64,000 nucleotides of DNA from Parastagonospora avenae f. sp. tritici 18332-5. Its lineage: Eukaryota > Ascomycota > Dothideomycetes > Pleosporales > Phaeosphaeriaceae. Numbering within the stretch: position 1 is the stretch's first letter; the number at the start of each line of letters is the position of its first letter. This document shows positions 45,302-57,119 of this stretch, piece by piece. The stretch covers positions 183,511 to 247,510 of the forward strand of contig JAFJTR010000046.1 of NCBI GenBank assembly GCA_022559985.1, in the 5' to 3' direction. Both the position numbers and the translations under genes were made by a program. Under the pieces are notes generated by a model. That model was not told the origin of the DNA. It made no database searches and was given only the letters and a program-made list of their open reading frames with translations.

Positions 45302-45412
45302 GAAGTAATGACTTTGCGGTCAAGATTATAATCTTGTAGAATGAGCTCAATCCTGAGGCGCTACGAGCAATCACGCAACGCATCTATCAGCTAATCATTC
45401 GCGGTTTCGCAA

Positions 45413-45437
45413 TACTCATCGTACTATGGTCGTATGT
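45413..45437 (-). pseudogene. 5S rRNA 5'-end fragment
   Basis: About 25 bases match the 5' end of the 5S gene (ACATACGACCATAGTACGAT), in the same orientation as and upstream of the intact copy. Confidence 0.6.
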
Positions 45438-45797
45438 GCTTATGTGGGAGGCTTATGTATGCAATGGATGGGGGAGTGGGGGTCGTGTTGAAGTGGATGG
45501 ATGACGAACATGACTGGGCTGCTTTAGAAGTGCCCTGTCTGCTCACACCATGCTTCGTATCGTCTTGGCAGATTCCTTTCGTATGATTTTGTGATGGTTG
45601 CGCGGATGGTGGGGAGATGAGTGTTGGTTTGGCATATGTGAGATCCCATAGTATGAATGCTCACATAAATAGTCATGGTGCGCTTACTTGTAAAGATGTT
45701 TCGTATTGGTCATAATCATCATCATCATCTCCATATCTCCACCTCATCTCTCTATACACGCCAACGCATTCCTTTTACAGAACACACTTCCCTCGTT
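45438..45797. other. Intergenic region
   Basis: About 360 bases holding the 3' end of the sugar-porter gene. An ATCATC-rich microsatellite-like tract lies at about 45,715-45,735. Confidence 0.4.
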
Positions 45798-47446
45798 CTA
45801 AGCAAACTCATCCTCGCTAACCGCGACCTTCTCCCGCGCCCTCTCGAGCCCGAGCCCACCCGTGAGCGGCTTCCTCGACTCCCTCACAATCCCGCGAATC
45901 GTATCATGTTCCGTGAACATCATCTCGAGCTCCTCGAGACTGCGGCCCATGGTCTCGGGATACCCGAACCACACGACAGGCACGATGACCGCGGAAATGA
46001 TGAGGAAGACGAGGTAGTATTTCCAGCCGATGGTTTCGATGGCGACCGGGGTGACCATGTTGACTACGAAGTTCCACAACCTATTGCGCAGTCAGTGGGA
46101 TGCTTTTGGGGAAGGCGTAGAAGACGTAGTAACATACCAATGATTCGCCGTCGAAATGCCCGCCATACCAACCCTCAACCTCGTCGGCGCAACCTCCGCA
46201 CAGTACAAAAAGTTTGCACCAAGGAAGCCGATCGGGATGAAGAAGTTGAACATGAACACGAAAAACGCAGACGCGATCTGTGCGGAGTAGTTGGTTTTCG
46301 GGAAGGAGGAGGCGACGGCGAGCGCGAGCATGCACGACGCCATGCCGACGCCGGAGAACATGAAGAGCTTGCGGCGCCCGAACCGGTCGATAGTGAAGAA
46401 GGCGACGAAGCAGGAGAGGAATTTCCAGGTTAGGGCGCCGCCGGAGAGGATGCGAGAGGTTTCGGCGTCGAGGCCTAGACCTTGTTGGAAGATGATCTGG
46501 TTCATTCGTTAACATTTACTTCACTTGCGAGAGGTGATGGACGTGGACGTACGGTAGAGTATGTGGAGATCAAGTTACTTCCGCACATTTGCTGCAAGAA
46601 CTGCAAGAAGATACATAGCGAGAAGCGGTAGAAAAGCTTGTCCTTGCCCATGGTGAAGATATCGCCGAGCTTGGCAGCGCTGCGGCCGGTTTCTTCAAGG
46701 GCGAGTTCGATGCCGCTGACTTCAGCGCTGATCTCCGGGTCGTGGAGGTCAAGACCCTTGAATGCAGACAGAGACGCGCGAGCATCCTCAACGCGACCCT
46801 TGTTGACGAGCCATCTGGGACTCTCTGGGATCGAGAAGACGGCAGCGAGAGGAATCAAGGAGATCAAAGTCGGGATAGCGAGGGGAAGACGCCATTGCAC
46901 GGGCTTGTTGTCCTTGACTTCGAAGAATCCGAGATTGATCCATGCTTCGAGGAGATATCCCAGACTGATGAAGCAGCCATCCAGGACGACGTGTTTTCCG
47001 CGGTTGGCTGTAGACGAGCATTCGGATTGCCATACAGGGACCGTAGCACTCAAAGCACCAACACCGAATCCGAGGATGAAGCGGCCGACGACGAATTGCG
47101 CAAGGTGGAAGCTAGTGCATTGCAAGACTTCTCCAATGAAAGTGAAGATCGCAGCGCCGAAGATGACTTTTCGTCGTCCGAGGATGTCGCCGGCCCAAGT
47201 GCAGGAAAGAGCACCGAAAAGTGCGCCAATAGTGAAGGTAGCAACGACAGCTCCCTGGACAGTCGACTTGTGGCTCTTCTCAGCGCCCTTAGCATCGATG
47301 GTATTGATCTGAGGGAAGTGGTCGTTCCAATCGCGGAGGGATAGAAGGCCTCCGACGCCAGACTGGTTGTATCCAAACAGGACGAAAGCCGGCAACACGA
47401 CCAGCAACAGCTGGGCCGTCTGCAGAGACTTTCCAGTAAGCACCAT
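45798..47446 (-). CDS. MFS sugar porter (511 aa)
   Basis: Exons are 47446-46553, 46496-46138 and 46080-45798. Introns of 56 and 57 bp have consistent phases and the sum is 1536 nt. It is a 12-span major-facilitator sugar transporter: start LPAFVLFGYNQSGVGGLL, the loop 2-3 motif GDILGRRKVIFG, RFILGFGVGALSATVPVWQSE (PVWQSE in place of the common PVYQSE), PESPRWLVNKGR, the QQMCGSNLISTYS segment in span 7, DRFGRRKLF between spans 8 and 9, and PETMGRSLEELE after span 12. These are the diagnostic sugar-porter signatures. The family moves hexoses, disaccharides or lactose/cellodextrin by proton symport or facilitation across the plasma membrane; the substrate cannot be fixed from motifs. Confidence 0.92.
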
Positions 47447-48496
47447 GGCTACTATTCAATAAAGAACTCGAGGTGTGGGCGTACGACAGATGGATGGGCG
47501 GGCAAGAAAATGACCAGACACCTGAAGAAAGCAAAAACCATCGCTGGGGCAGATGGCTATTTGTATGCTACACGCACTGTTTTTTTCTTTCCACCCCACA
47601 ATAGGTAGTGTGATGAGCGCAACCTTTCGGGGACAAGCTCTGGGGTCCATCTCAGGACTCCACACATGGGGAAACACCGGAGATAGGAAAGAGGAGCACA
47701 TCTTGTGACATAACCGACATATTTGGCCGAAAGGCTCGTCAACAAAGAAGCGTTGACAGGCGCCCATCCCTAGTCAAGCGTCGCCAATGCGCTCGCGTCG
47801 AGGCTAATTGAGCTTATCTAGAAAATAACGCACGCTCACAAGTCCTGTCCGCCGATCTCCAGCGTGTCAAAACCACAACATCGGATGCGCCTCGATGATT
47901 AGCAATCGCAACGTTTTCGCACGTTCGTCCATCGGCGGGCATGTCAGGCGAACCCCATGTGGGACCCCAAGAAACGGGCTCACCGGCGTGTGGAGTGCGA
48001 TGCAGGTGACATCAAAACTCAAACATCGTTGAGGTTATCATGTGGGTCGGGTTGCAAGGTTTGGTGGCGTTGCGGCTCTGCGGCCTCGGCACGAGTCAAG
48101 CATTTTGGCAGCAAGCTTGGTATTTGGCGTCGCTCATTCGTCATAACATGTCTTCGGCACATGGTATCTCCACTGAGCGATGCCTGTAGTGGTAGCCCGC
48201 GCGACACACCGTCGCACGTATTTCGGGCTCAAGCAACCTCCGAGGGTTGCCAAATCGCCGCTTGTGCATTCGTAATGAATCTTGTTCAGATTTGTCGCTG
48301 GTTAAGTTGACGAGATGCGATGGCATATGTGCAGATGCTGTGTGAGGTTCAAAGTGACGTGCTTGGAGAACATTGTATTCGTTGACTGCTCGTTCTACCT
48401 CTGACTTTCTCGTGTTTCGTTGGCCGACATGAGCTGCTCAGTGCCGATATTTCCGCTTTCGGCGCGTGCACCCTCAACATCTGTGCGCATGGAGTT
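47447..48496. other. Intergenic region
   Basis: About 1.05 kb upstream of the sugar porter. No further gene is supported. Confidence 0.4.
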
Positions 48497-50560
48497 CTAG
48501 CTTGGGCCATCGGATGCCTGCTGCCCTGGCTCGCGCTCTCCAGATTCGACATCCAGCTTCACTTCCGCCGTCTCCTTGAAGCATGCTGCAACTGCCCTTT
48601 CCACCACTACGCGGGGTTCCTCTTCAAGTTTCTTGTAATCCTTCAGGAGCGCCACCGCTCTATCGTCACGCTTTTCCACACATTTCATAATGAGATCATC
48701 CCACGTTCCCCTTCGTGGTTGCATCATTCGTGATGAGCCGCTCTTCATCGGGGTCGACCTCATCTCCTCGTAGTATAGCAGAGCGTCTTCCAGGTCATCA
48801 CCTCGGATACACACACAAATGAGGCGGTCGTAGGTTAGCCGATCTGGCTTCAGGCCGAGCTCTATCATCTCGTTTGCCAGGAACATGGCCAGTTCTTTGC
48901 GGACGTTTCTATGACAGCCCTGGAAAAGTATATTGAATGTTTGCGTGTCGGGTCCAGCATAGCAAACAGTATGCAAGGCCTTGTAGATTTCGATTCCCTC
49001 TTCAAAGCGCTCCAAGACCATGCTCGCTTGTATGCAGGCGTTAATCGCGGCGGTGGGCACTTTACGACCAGAAGCTTCGAAGTCCTGCAATATTTTGAAT
49101 GCACTAAGTGGTCGACTTGGTTCGTCCTTCTTTTCCTGACGTAGGTACCACAGCAGAGGATGACATGTGCCAGCATCTACCTTTATGTTTGCATCAGCCA
49201 TGATGAGGATGACGGACAATGCAGCAGAAAGATCTTCGGCGTTAAGGTATGTCTGAACAAGCAGCTCGTAGTGGTGTGTGGTGAAAATGGTCCCTCGTTC
49301 AGTGAGAAGTCGAAATACGTCCGTGGACAGTGGCACATCGCCGTGACGTGCTGCTACGGCAAGGACAGACAAGCACGCGCCCGTGCCTGGTTTGAGGTAG
49401 CCTGGTTGAACTTGGTTTATCCAAATCATTTTGGAAGCATCATACTGTGTTGTCATCAGTGTGGAATGTTGGAAAAGCGAGGAATTGCTTACGAGTTGTT
49501 GCCTCGAAGCAGCGTCCAGCAATGCCACCCAGAGCGCATTGCTGAGCCTCTGAGGTTGTAAACCTTGACTTTGACGATGTACGCTATTCTTGAGATTCAG
49601 GACATGGAAAGCCTCTTCCACTTCTCCATGCTCCAGCAACATCCACATGGCCTTGTGGAAGAGCCAATTCTCAATTTTGATCCGCCGGTTGGCCATGTCC
49701 TCCAACATCTCCAGCGCGTGCTCAAAATGGCGCTCCCGCAGCATGCCTGCCACAACATAATGTTCTCCCCGGGGCGTCAGCGGAAACCACCGCGTCTTCA
49801 TGTATTCGAGAATCTCGGCGCGGAGGAGGTAGTCGGGATGGACGGCTAGAGCTTCCAGCACGCACTCGCAGCCTCTAGCGTCCAGCTCAATTTTGGCTTT
49901 TCCGCTCATGCTGTCTTCCTCTGTCCAGAACCCCATTTCGTCCAGGACCTTCCGCACCTTTCCCGCCGTGCCATTGCTGTCGCTCGCAAAGCTGTGCAGT
50001 ATGGCATTGTACATTTCCTTATTGGGTAGTTCGTCCCTGTCCTTCACCAAGACTCGGCAGATGTTGAAGACTTCATCGAAATCTCCTTTTGCGCCTTCTT
50101 CGCGCAAATGTTCGTAGAGTATGTGCGTGGGGAGCTGGGCGAGCGGGGATCTGGCGCCTGCGGTGCGAGATGTGCGGGATTGCGGGGCGTCTCGAGATCT
50201 GAAGGGAGGCGCATCTGCTTGGGAGAAGAAGGTGCCGTTGTGGGATGAAGGTGCGATCGATTGGTTGTATGTGCGCAATTGGCGAACGGAGACAGCTTCA
50301 GGTAGGCCGTTGCGCAGCGTTATTGCACGGCGTGTCCTCGCAATTGCCGGCGGGGATGCATTGGCAGGGAACCCAGGGCAAAGACATCGCCAGAGCGCGT
50401 CGTTGACAAAGGGACGCGGCGGCATGAGCAATGGCGTGTAAGATCTCAAAAGTTTGGTTTGGGGAAGGTTGGATGGAGGAGTAGGGAGGCTAACCTGCAT
50501 TTGGCAAAGCGTAGCGGATGTAATCCACTGTAAGACCGACCGATAACATCTTTCCTTCAA
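48497..50560 (-). CDS. Pentatricopeptide-repeat protein, probably mitochondrial (about 670 aa)
   Basis: The continuous frame contains one clear 48 bp intron at 49492-49445 (GTAAGC...CTGATGACAACACAG) that is divisible by three; removing it deletes a non-repetitive insert. Alpha-helical PPR units fill most of the protein. The clearest are PDTQTFNILFQGCHRNVR and LKPDRLTYDRLICVCIRGDDL followed by LEDALLYYEEM. The N-terminal ~110 residues are Arg/Ser/Pro-rich with few acids, as expected for a mitochondrial targeting region. Fungal PPR proteins of this length act in organellar RNA processing, translation or complex I assembly (Cia84-like); which one is not clear. The 5' end is uncertain: a start at 50423 (MPPRPFVND) or an extra exon upstream are possible. 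Confidence 0.75.
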   Translation of the reverse strand: MKERCYRSVLQWITSATLCQMQVSLPTPPSNLPQTKLLRSYTPLLMPPRPFVNDALWRCLCPGFPANASPPAIARTRRAITLRNGLPEAVSVRQLRTYNQSIAPSSHNGTFFSQADAPPFRSRDAPQSRTSRTAGARSPLAQLPTHILYEHLREEGAKGDFDEVFNICRVLVKDRDELPNKEMYNAILHSFASDSNGTAGKVRKVLDEMGFWTEEDSMSGKAKIELDARGCECVLEALAVHPDYLLRAEILEYMKTRWFPLTPRGEHYVVAGMLRERHFEHALEMLEDMANRRIKIENWLFHKAMWMLLEHGEVEEAFHVLNLKNSVHRQSQGLQPQRLSNALWVALLDAASRQQLVSNSSLFQHSTLMTTQYDASKMIWINQVQPGYLKPGTGACLSVLAVAARHGDVPLSTDVFRLLTERGTIFTTHHYELLVQTYLNAEDLSAALSVILIMADANIKVDAGTCHPLLWYLRQEKKDEPSRPLSAFKILQDFEASGRKVPTAAINACIQASMVLERFEEGIEIYKALHTVCYAGPDTQTFNILFQGCHRNVRKELAMFLANEMIELGLKPDRLTYDRLICVCIRGDDLEDALLYYEEMRSTPMKSGSSRMMQPRRGTWDDLIMKCVEKRDDRAVALLKDYKKLEEEPRVVVERAVAACFKETAEVKLDVESGEREPGQQASDGPS

Positions 50561-50824
50561 CTCTCTCCAGATAGCTACATGATCACAAACAGTAGTTCAG
50601 TACAAAGTAGACATCTCACACATGCGCCATGCAAAGAAAAAGAACCCCATTTCTAGCCTTACGACGCCTCAGAAATGCAGCTTGCAAGAGGTAACCAAGT
50701 ACATCTCGCCAAATGACCACGATATTCCGATGTAACGCTTTGTAAACAATTGCACTGAAGTTTTGTTAGCTGAGGGACAGGATTGCGGTCGTAGATGTCG
50801 AAGGCATATGTACCTGAGCTAGCC

Positions 50825-50965
50825 TCACGCTAGTTCGTAAATGTGGTGTACGCGTCTCGACCGCCTCAGCTGCAAGTAAGCCACCAACAAGGCTGCGCAG
50901 GCGACGAAGGTGGCGGAAATCCCAAAAATCAACGTATACTTCATTTCCTGCTTGTCTGGCTCCAT
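50825..50965 (-). CDS. 46-residue single-pass membrane microprotein, family A copy 3
   Basis: The ATG at 50965 opens a 47-codon frame. It has MEPDKQEMKY, a hydrophobic span (TLIFGISA...LLVAYLQ), then LRRSRRVHHIYELA, exactly 46 residues. It aligns without gaps to the copies at 29924 and 30857, sharing D4, E7, M8, Y10, T11, F14, I16, Y30, Q32, S36-R37-R38 and Y43-x-L45. It lies about 20 kb away on the opposite strand, so it is a dispersed and not a tandem duplicate. The frame is open further upstream, but the family length fixes this start. No function is recognised. Confidence 0.65.
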   Translation of the reverse strand: MEPDKQEMKYTLIFGISATFVACAALLVAYLQLRRSRRVHHIYELA

Positions 50966-52127
50966 GAAGTACCACGGAATTCCTGATATAGCGACACGTT
51001 TTGAGAGGTCGATGCTTCGTGGTGCCGGTTGATCGTACGGTCTGCTGACTCGGAGACACAACCTTGAGGGTATTTGTGATTGAATTGATCCGAGTATGAA
51101 TGGATGTATCTTGGCTCGATTTATACGGCTTGCGATGAAAAAACTCGTGGCATAGCCGATCTCTGGCATTGCATCACTCTGTAGGTATATATACTAATGT
51201 GCTACGAGGCTTAGCCTTTGGAAACTGTGAGATATCCTGAAAATTTGGCTGAGCGCAACGATTGCAGGTCAGCTCCAGCGTTGGCAAAGACATCAAGCTT
51301 TGCAAAAGAAGGGCCAAACATCCAGATGTTGGGAAAGCAAGGCAGTGTAAAAGTACCAAGCATTGGCAAGTGGCTTTAGTGATGAGCCAAGGGGCATTGG
51401 CAGAGGACAAGCATTGGGGGAGCCACGCATCCCAAAAGGACCAAGCATTGGCAGATGGCTTTGATGACGCACCAAGGGACATCTACGGTAAAAGCGTTTT
51501 GTACACAGCCTCTCTGGTCACCAAGGGGGGCTAGCGCTGCATGTAAGCAGCTCGCTTCGCCACAGGGACAGCATGTATAAGGCTAGCAGTACTGTAGACT
51601 TAGTTGCCTATGGCATTTGCACTGATCTGGTCAGACCCGGCAAAAAGCAAAAGGCAATCAGATGTTCGACCAAAGGCATATGCCACTTAGAAAGAGACTA
51701 CTGTCATGTATAATCCTGTTGCATTTCGCGAGTGCTCAAATATTGATCAAGATTGACAAGGTATCGATTAAGTTTACTTGTAGACATCAGTGCTCAAGTG
51801 TGTAATGATTGGCATCTGTTTGGTACCAACATGTCAGCCTTGACCGAGAAACTGTTCTAATGAGAGCGTCAGCGTACTGAATCTTCCTTGTCCAAGCTCG
51901 AAGATCCGATAATTGAGATCGCGCTATGTCGATTTCGATCTACACCAAAATGCGCCTCATCGATCAAAGAGTTAGTTTGCTTTGCAGGTGTGATACATGT
52001 GTACCTTGAGTCTCCATGGAAACCATCAGGCTATTGTATTCATCCATTCTCCCCATTATGCTCCCAAGATATATACGCTTGATAGGCCACCAAAAACTCC
52101 AGATCACTCCCCAATTCCTGCATGTAA
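50966..52127. other. Intergenic region with an imperfect direct repeat
   Basis: About 1.16 kb without a supported gene. Around 51,355-51,480 an imperfect ~37-bp direct repeat begins CCAAGCATTGGCA, with the core CAAGCATTGG occurring at least three times. Confidence 0.45.
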
Positions 52128-54348
52128 TTACCAGAGGATATCCGCAAACGCCGTCCTCAAAACCTCCGTCCTCGTTTTCTGCATCTCAGGCGCAATGCCC
52201 ACCAAATCCAGTATGTCCAGACACTTCCGCGCATCATCTTTCGCCATCTGAAGCAGCGGATCAGCAGATGGCGGCATACCGTTATGCGTCGGTGAAAGCG
52301 GTTGTTCTTGCTGGCCGAGTATGCGTGCCATGAGTAGCTGGGCTCGCATTAATATATTATTACAATACCGAGAGAAACAGTACTCACAGCTTCCTCAAAA
52401 GCCCGATGCTGAAACACCCACCACACACTCGCATCCGTCTTCAGATACTCCCAGAAATGGAAGAACGCCTGCAGTGCCATCCTGGCTGCTTCAAGCGCCC
52501 CTTTTACATCCGGCACCACGCCTTCTGAGGTGTTCTCATCGGCTTGGATAGCCATGACGCAGTGCCAGAAGTTGCTCCGGAAGAACAGATTCTGCCGTAG
52601 TCCACGAGCATTTAGCTCTGCCATCTTGCGAATCGCAATGTCGTCTGAGGTAGTCAGCGCTTCTGGGAAGCTTTGGTGGAGCGCGAAGAACTCGTTTACG
52701 AGTTGTGCTTTGTGCTCGACGGAGGTTGTGAGTGGCGTGCCGAGGGAGCGTGGAGTGCACACAGTTCGTGAGACTAGATTTGCCATGTGCCACATCGACC
52801 GGATGTATCTGCGGTCTGAAAGCTCGTATGGAGGGTACAGATCGGTGATGCTTGCAATATTGCTGATGCTCATGGGGTTGATCACAGGGTCTGCGGCGCC
52901 GTTGGTCGAAGCACCATTCGGGACGCAGTCGTCCAGTTCGTCGCCCAACGATTCTGGTTGGATATCGGAGAAGGTGGTAGTAGGTGGGAGTTTGAGCAGG
53001 ACTGTGAGAAAGGTATCCTGGAAGTAGATAGCTTGCCATAGTTTCCGGCGCTGCTGCTTATCACTTCTCGAACAACGCGGGGCGATGGTATCTGGATCGC
53101 GATGCAGGCCCATGGCATATGCCTGTCGTACTAGAACACCACCAAAGGCCCAGGCATCGGAAGCATGGTTGTCGTTCATGAGGAAATATCCTATCAGCAC
53201 CATGGCTTGTAGCGTCCGCACTGAAGCCCGACTGAGGTATGATGACAGCCGCAAAGCCTGCTGTGCTGCTGAGACGTAGAACTCTGCAATCTGCGCCCTC
53301 TCTTGATTCGACGGCGTGTGAATGAACTGCGTGCCCATGGCATACACAACAAAGTGTAGTGCTACCAGCACCGGATCAGCCACCTGCTTCTCTTCCGGTG
53401 GCAGCGACCAGAACCGTTCATAGTCGGCATAGAAGTTGCGCCGATGCACCATGGGATACACCGGGTCAACGGCATCAAAGTACTTGTCGACAAGAATGTC
53501 AGCCTGCTCCTTGGCGGGTAACACTCCAACGACTTCAGCGAGGCCTCCGCGGCTGGTCCAGTAGTTTGCAAAGGGATGCTCTGAGCCTAGTCCGAAAAAG
53601 GGTGCTGGTGTGTGGTTCGAGTACGGAATGTTCGACAACAAGAATGGCGAAGATCCTGAGGATGACAATGACACGCTTCGGTATTGCGACCCGACCGGCG
53701 TCGGCGGTACTTGTATATTTACCTTGATTGCGGTCAGCATACTACCAGGATGAGGCTCACTTCATCACTTCGCGAACCTTTCCGCACGGTCCGATAAAAA
53801 AGGTGGGCGAACACCCGTTCGCGTAACCGCCGCACGACAAGCACTCGGGAATAAGAAATGAGCGTCACCATACCTGAGCGGGCATCGCATGTGGCTGAGT
53901 TTCGAGTGTAGGTTTGGTGCTCATCTTTCTGGATCGCCCCGGATTACGCGCGGCGCCAACTCTGCGGACGGTGCTTAGCAGTTGCTTGCTTGTTGTCGAT
54001 GACGGTCGTAACGGGCACGCTTACTTGTCTGATGAGGATGCGATCAAGTTCGCGATCTCGGAATATCTGCATGTTGATTGCCGCTTGATGCATGCCAGAC
54101 AATGAGGCCGAGTGCGATCGCACTGCGGGCAGTCTCAGCAATCGTGTTCTTCCGAGGTTGTTATGCACGTCACTCAGTGTCGCGACTTTGCAACCACGAT
54201 CCTCGTGACAGGCACTCACCTTCGTCTTGCGCTCAACGCATTCTTCGCAGCTCAATGTGGGCTTGTTGCGCTTCTGCTTCTTTCTTGCTGGCTGATCAAT
54301 TCCTTGCGCGCTGCCATCTGGAGACGTGGACGGCTGCGCATCGTCCAT
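52128..54348 (-). CDS. Zn2Cys6 fungal transcription factor with fungal_trans domain (619 aa)
   Basis: The five exons are 54348-54220, 54122-54025, 53961-53874, 53722-52388 and 52337-52128. Phases agree and the sum is 620 codons. Exons 1-2 build a full zinc cluster, CEECVERKTKCDRTRPHC then LACIKRQSTC, with the first intron exactly between K and the third Cys; it is preceded by a basic KKQKRNKP patch. The large fourth exon carries the fungal-specific transcription-factor middle homology domain (ILVDKYFDAVDPVYPMVHR, YSSYLSRASVRTLQAMVLIGY-type helices, AYAMGLHRDPD, RRKLWQAIYFQDT). Its role is a DNA-binding regulator; the target is unknown. The fourth exon's acceptor (AATCAAG at 53723) is the least certain junction. 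Confidence 0.85.
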
Positions 54349-57119
54349 GATGCGCTCAGCGGCGCGCACGCTTCGCAGCGCTCTCGTCGAATGCCAGCTG
54401 TGGTTGATGATGCAATGCGACGCCGGCTCGGGCGTGTTGCATGGATGTTACGCGCTGTGTGAGGTATTCCCGAAGAGTGTATTTCCAGAGACCCAAGGAC
54501 GAGGCGGGGAAGCGAAGCGCTGTGGAGGCGGCTTGGCACAGCTGATGTTCTAGAACCTCGCGAAGCGGGCCTTTTCTGTCGTCACTTCATCATGTAAGAC
54601 ATCCCTCACGATGCATTGGTAAAGAGACAGCAGTAATGCAAGGCAGCAGCGATGCGATAGCATTCGCGCAGAAATACCATGAAGTGTTAGAAGTATTGCA
54701 AGTGCAAACATCATAGGACCTCAAAGGAAAGGTAAGAACATTCAAGATGATTGAGTCACATTGGAAGCATCACATGAAGCATGAGGGAGGAAGGGTGTTT
54801 GATGGGGGGCCTGAGGCCAATGTATTCTCTTCGATGTTATGCCAAACCACATTCAAGTCGAGCAAAAGCTCTTGACTGACAAGTACATGATCAAAATCCT
54901 ATGAATACAGCCAAGCCAAAGCTCTTGCCTGTCAAATAGACTCAACAAACCATCAATCAGTCAAGCCAAAGCTCTTGACTGCCAACCAGACAAGCGAAAG
55001 TGAAGAAGTGACAATGGAAAGATATGTGATCGTGGTCCAGAGGCGATGAAACAACCACTTCTTCAACAGCCAAGTTTGACCTGAGCCGAAGCCGCCTGCA
55101 AGACTAATGAAGGGATGTGGTGAGTGTGGTGAAGTGTGGTTGGCAGCTCGAGAGCTTGTCGCAGGTCGCACGCAGAGGTGAATGACATGGACAGAGTGTC
55201 AAGGTGCTTGGAGGTGATGGTGGAAGAGTGCAAGACTTGGTGGTGACGAATGGTCATGGTGTGATGCTGCGGTGCAACAAGGTCAAGTGCCTGAAAAAAT
55301 AGCAAGTTTGAACAAGACATGAAGGTGGAGAAGCATACATGAAGTGATTGATGCACATGGAGAGAAAGTTGAAGGTCATCAAACCTTGGAGTGAAGGTCG
55401 AAGTTGATTGAAGACCTGAAGAAGTCATGGAGGGAAGTTGGAGGGAGACTTGGTGATGAACCACATTTTGAAGGAATATGTTGGAGGAGGTGTCCAGTTG
55501 AGGTGATCTTGGTATTGTAGTGTTGAAAGGATGGAGGAGCTTACCACGGAGGGCTTATATACCCATGGTAGGATACGCTAGCAGGCTGCGCGCGCTAAAA
55601 GCGGGGGTCTGTGCGCAGGCAGAAAGACGAGGTGAAGGCGGAACAGAAGCGGGCTGGGGGCGAGAATTAGTCGGAACTGCTGGAAAACGGGTCTAATAGG
55701 GTCGGTAAAATGGGTGATTGAAGTTATTTGCGGGCAGACGGACATTCAAAGGTAGCAAATGTCAGACACGTGATGTCGCCTTCATCCTCACACGTTTGCG
55801 ACTGGATGATGGTACGAATAGTCCTACGCAACTTACGCATGTGCATTCACTTCTCAAAGCTCACCGAAGCTTCTGAAGGTGATTAAGTGATGGTAAAGCA
55901 ATTTGCCGAACGTTGTTCGGCGCACTGATCGCACCGTCTTGACATCATGGAATAATTAAGGTTAGACGCGCAGCAGCAGAAGCTCGTGCTTAACTGACGC
56001 ATGCCAATAGAGAAGGGGATTTGATATTGTATCTGTTTAGAAGCTTGCAGCATCAATTTCAGTGGTACGAGTGGTGTTGCGACGCGCGCCTCTTCTGATG
56101 TTGTTCTTACAGCAATGAGTGGGCCCATGCTGCCCAGGCTGTCTGTCAAGAAATGCATACGTAGATACTGTCATCCGAATTAGTGATATGATTGAGTTCA
56201 AGTGCCTCGTTGCGCTCTGCCGCATGTCAAATCTGTCGTGGAGAGCAGCAGCTGAGTGCGCAAGCGGACGTGAGTGACATGCGGGCACGCAACAGCGCGG
56301 CCGCTCTCATCGCAAAAGCCACAACCCAAATTACTATCACGAGTATGAGAAGACCTCCGAGACGTACATATCTATATCTTAAGTCACCTACAGCATCATG
56401 CGCCTGTCCTGGCGGCACCAACGACAACACCAGCGCGACACACTTTGCGTTGCGCCGCCTTTGATGGCACTGAGGGCGGCGCCTCATCTACTCAAACTGA
56501 TGCGACAACGGCGAAAAGCGACCGCCACACACACATGGAGTAGCAAATCATTAAAGGCACCACATTCTCTCGCGGTGGAACCGAAAACCCATGCCGCTGA
56601 CCTTTCGCGCAGCCGCAAAAGCCTGACCCGAGCAACCGCGAGATACCCACGACAGTGACGCGAGATCACCACAGACCGCCCAAAGCTCATGCCGCCGACG
56701 TCTCGCCCGACCGCACCAGATTTGCCCAATCGAGCACCTGATACCCACGGCGGCGACACGAGATCACCGCAGACGACTTACACTTGACAGAAGATGCGTT
56801 ACCTTGCCGCTGTCTCTCACCGCACCCCGAAACGAGCCCTCAGCCGCACACAAGACGCGAATTGCAGAAGGCGGACAACGACGTATATATTGAGAGGAGA
56901 TAAAACGGCCGTGAAACCGCATACTTACAAAAAAGCCCTCCCCAAAAATCAATATGCTACAAAGAAAATAATGTGTACCAGAAGCCATAACCGCGCACCT
57001 CTCGCGATGCCATCTCCATGTCCCAGTGCCAGCCAGCCGTTAAATACCATCATCGCGTAAATAAAAAATACAATCTAGAACGTATCCCAACTTACTCGCC
57101 GCAGCCGCAAGCGGGCAGG
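54349..57119. other. Long intergenic region
   Basis: About 2.77 kb without a supported gene. Three spaced copies of AAAGCTCTTGMCTG occur at about 54,868, 54,917 and 54,968. The minus-strand frame at 56487-56227 contains a hydrophobic run (GLLILVIVIWVVAFAM) but no convincing gene context. Confidence 0.4.

Noticed and set aside
45715..45735. ATCATC tract beyond the sugar-porter 3' end
   Set aside because: Short simple-sequence tract, not a structured repeat or CRISPR.
45675..46433. 252-codon plus-strand frame
   Set aside because: Antisense to sugar-porter exons with strong transporter motifs; composition is an artefact.
46742..47344. 200-codon plus-strand frame
   Set aside because: Antisense to the first exon of the sugar porter.
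56227..56487. Minus-strand frame with a strong hydrophobic run
   Set aside because: Compared with both microprotein families; shares neither ends nor length, and the frame is overlapped antisense by another of the same size.
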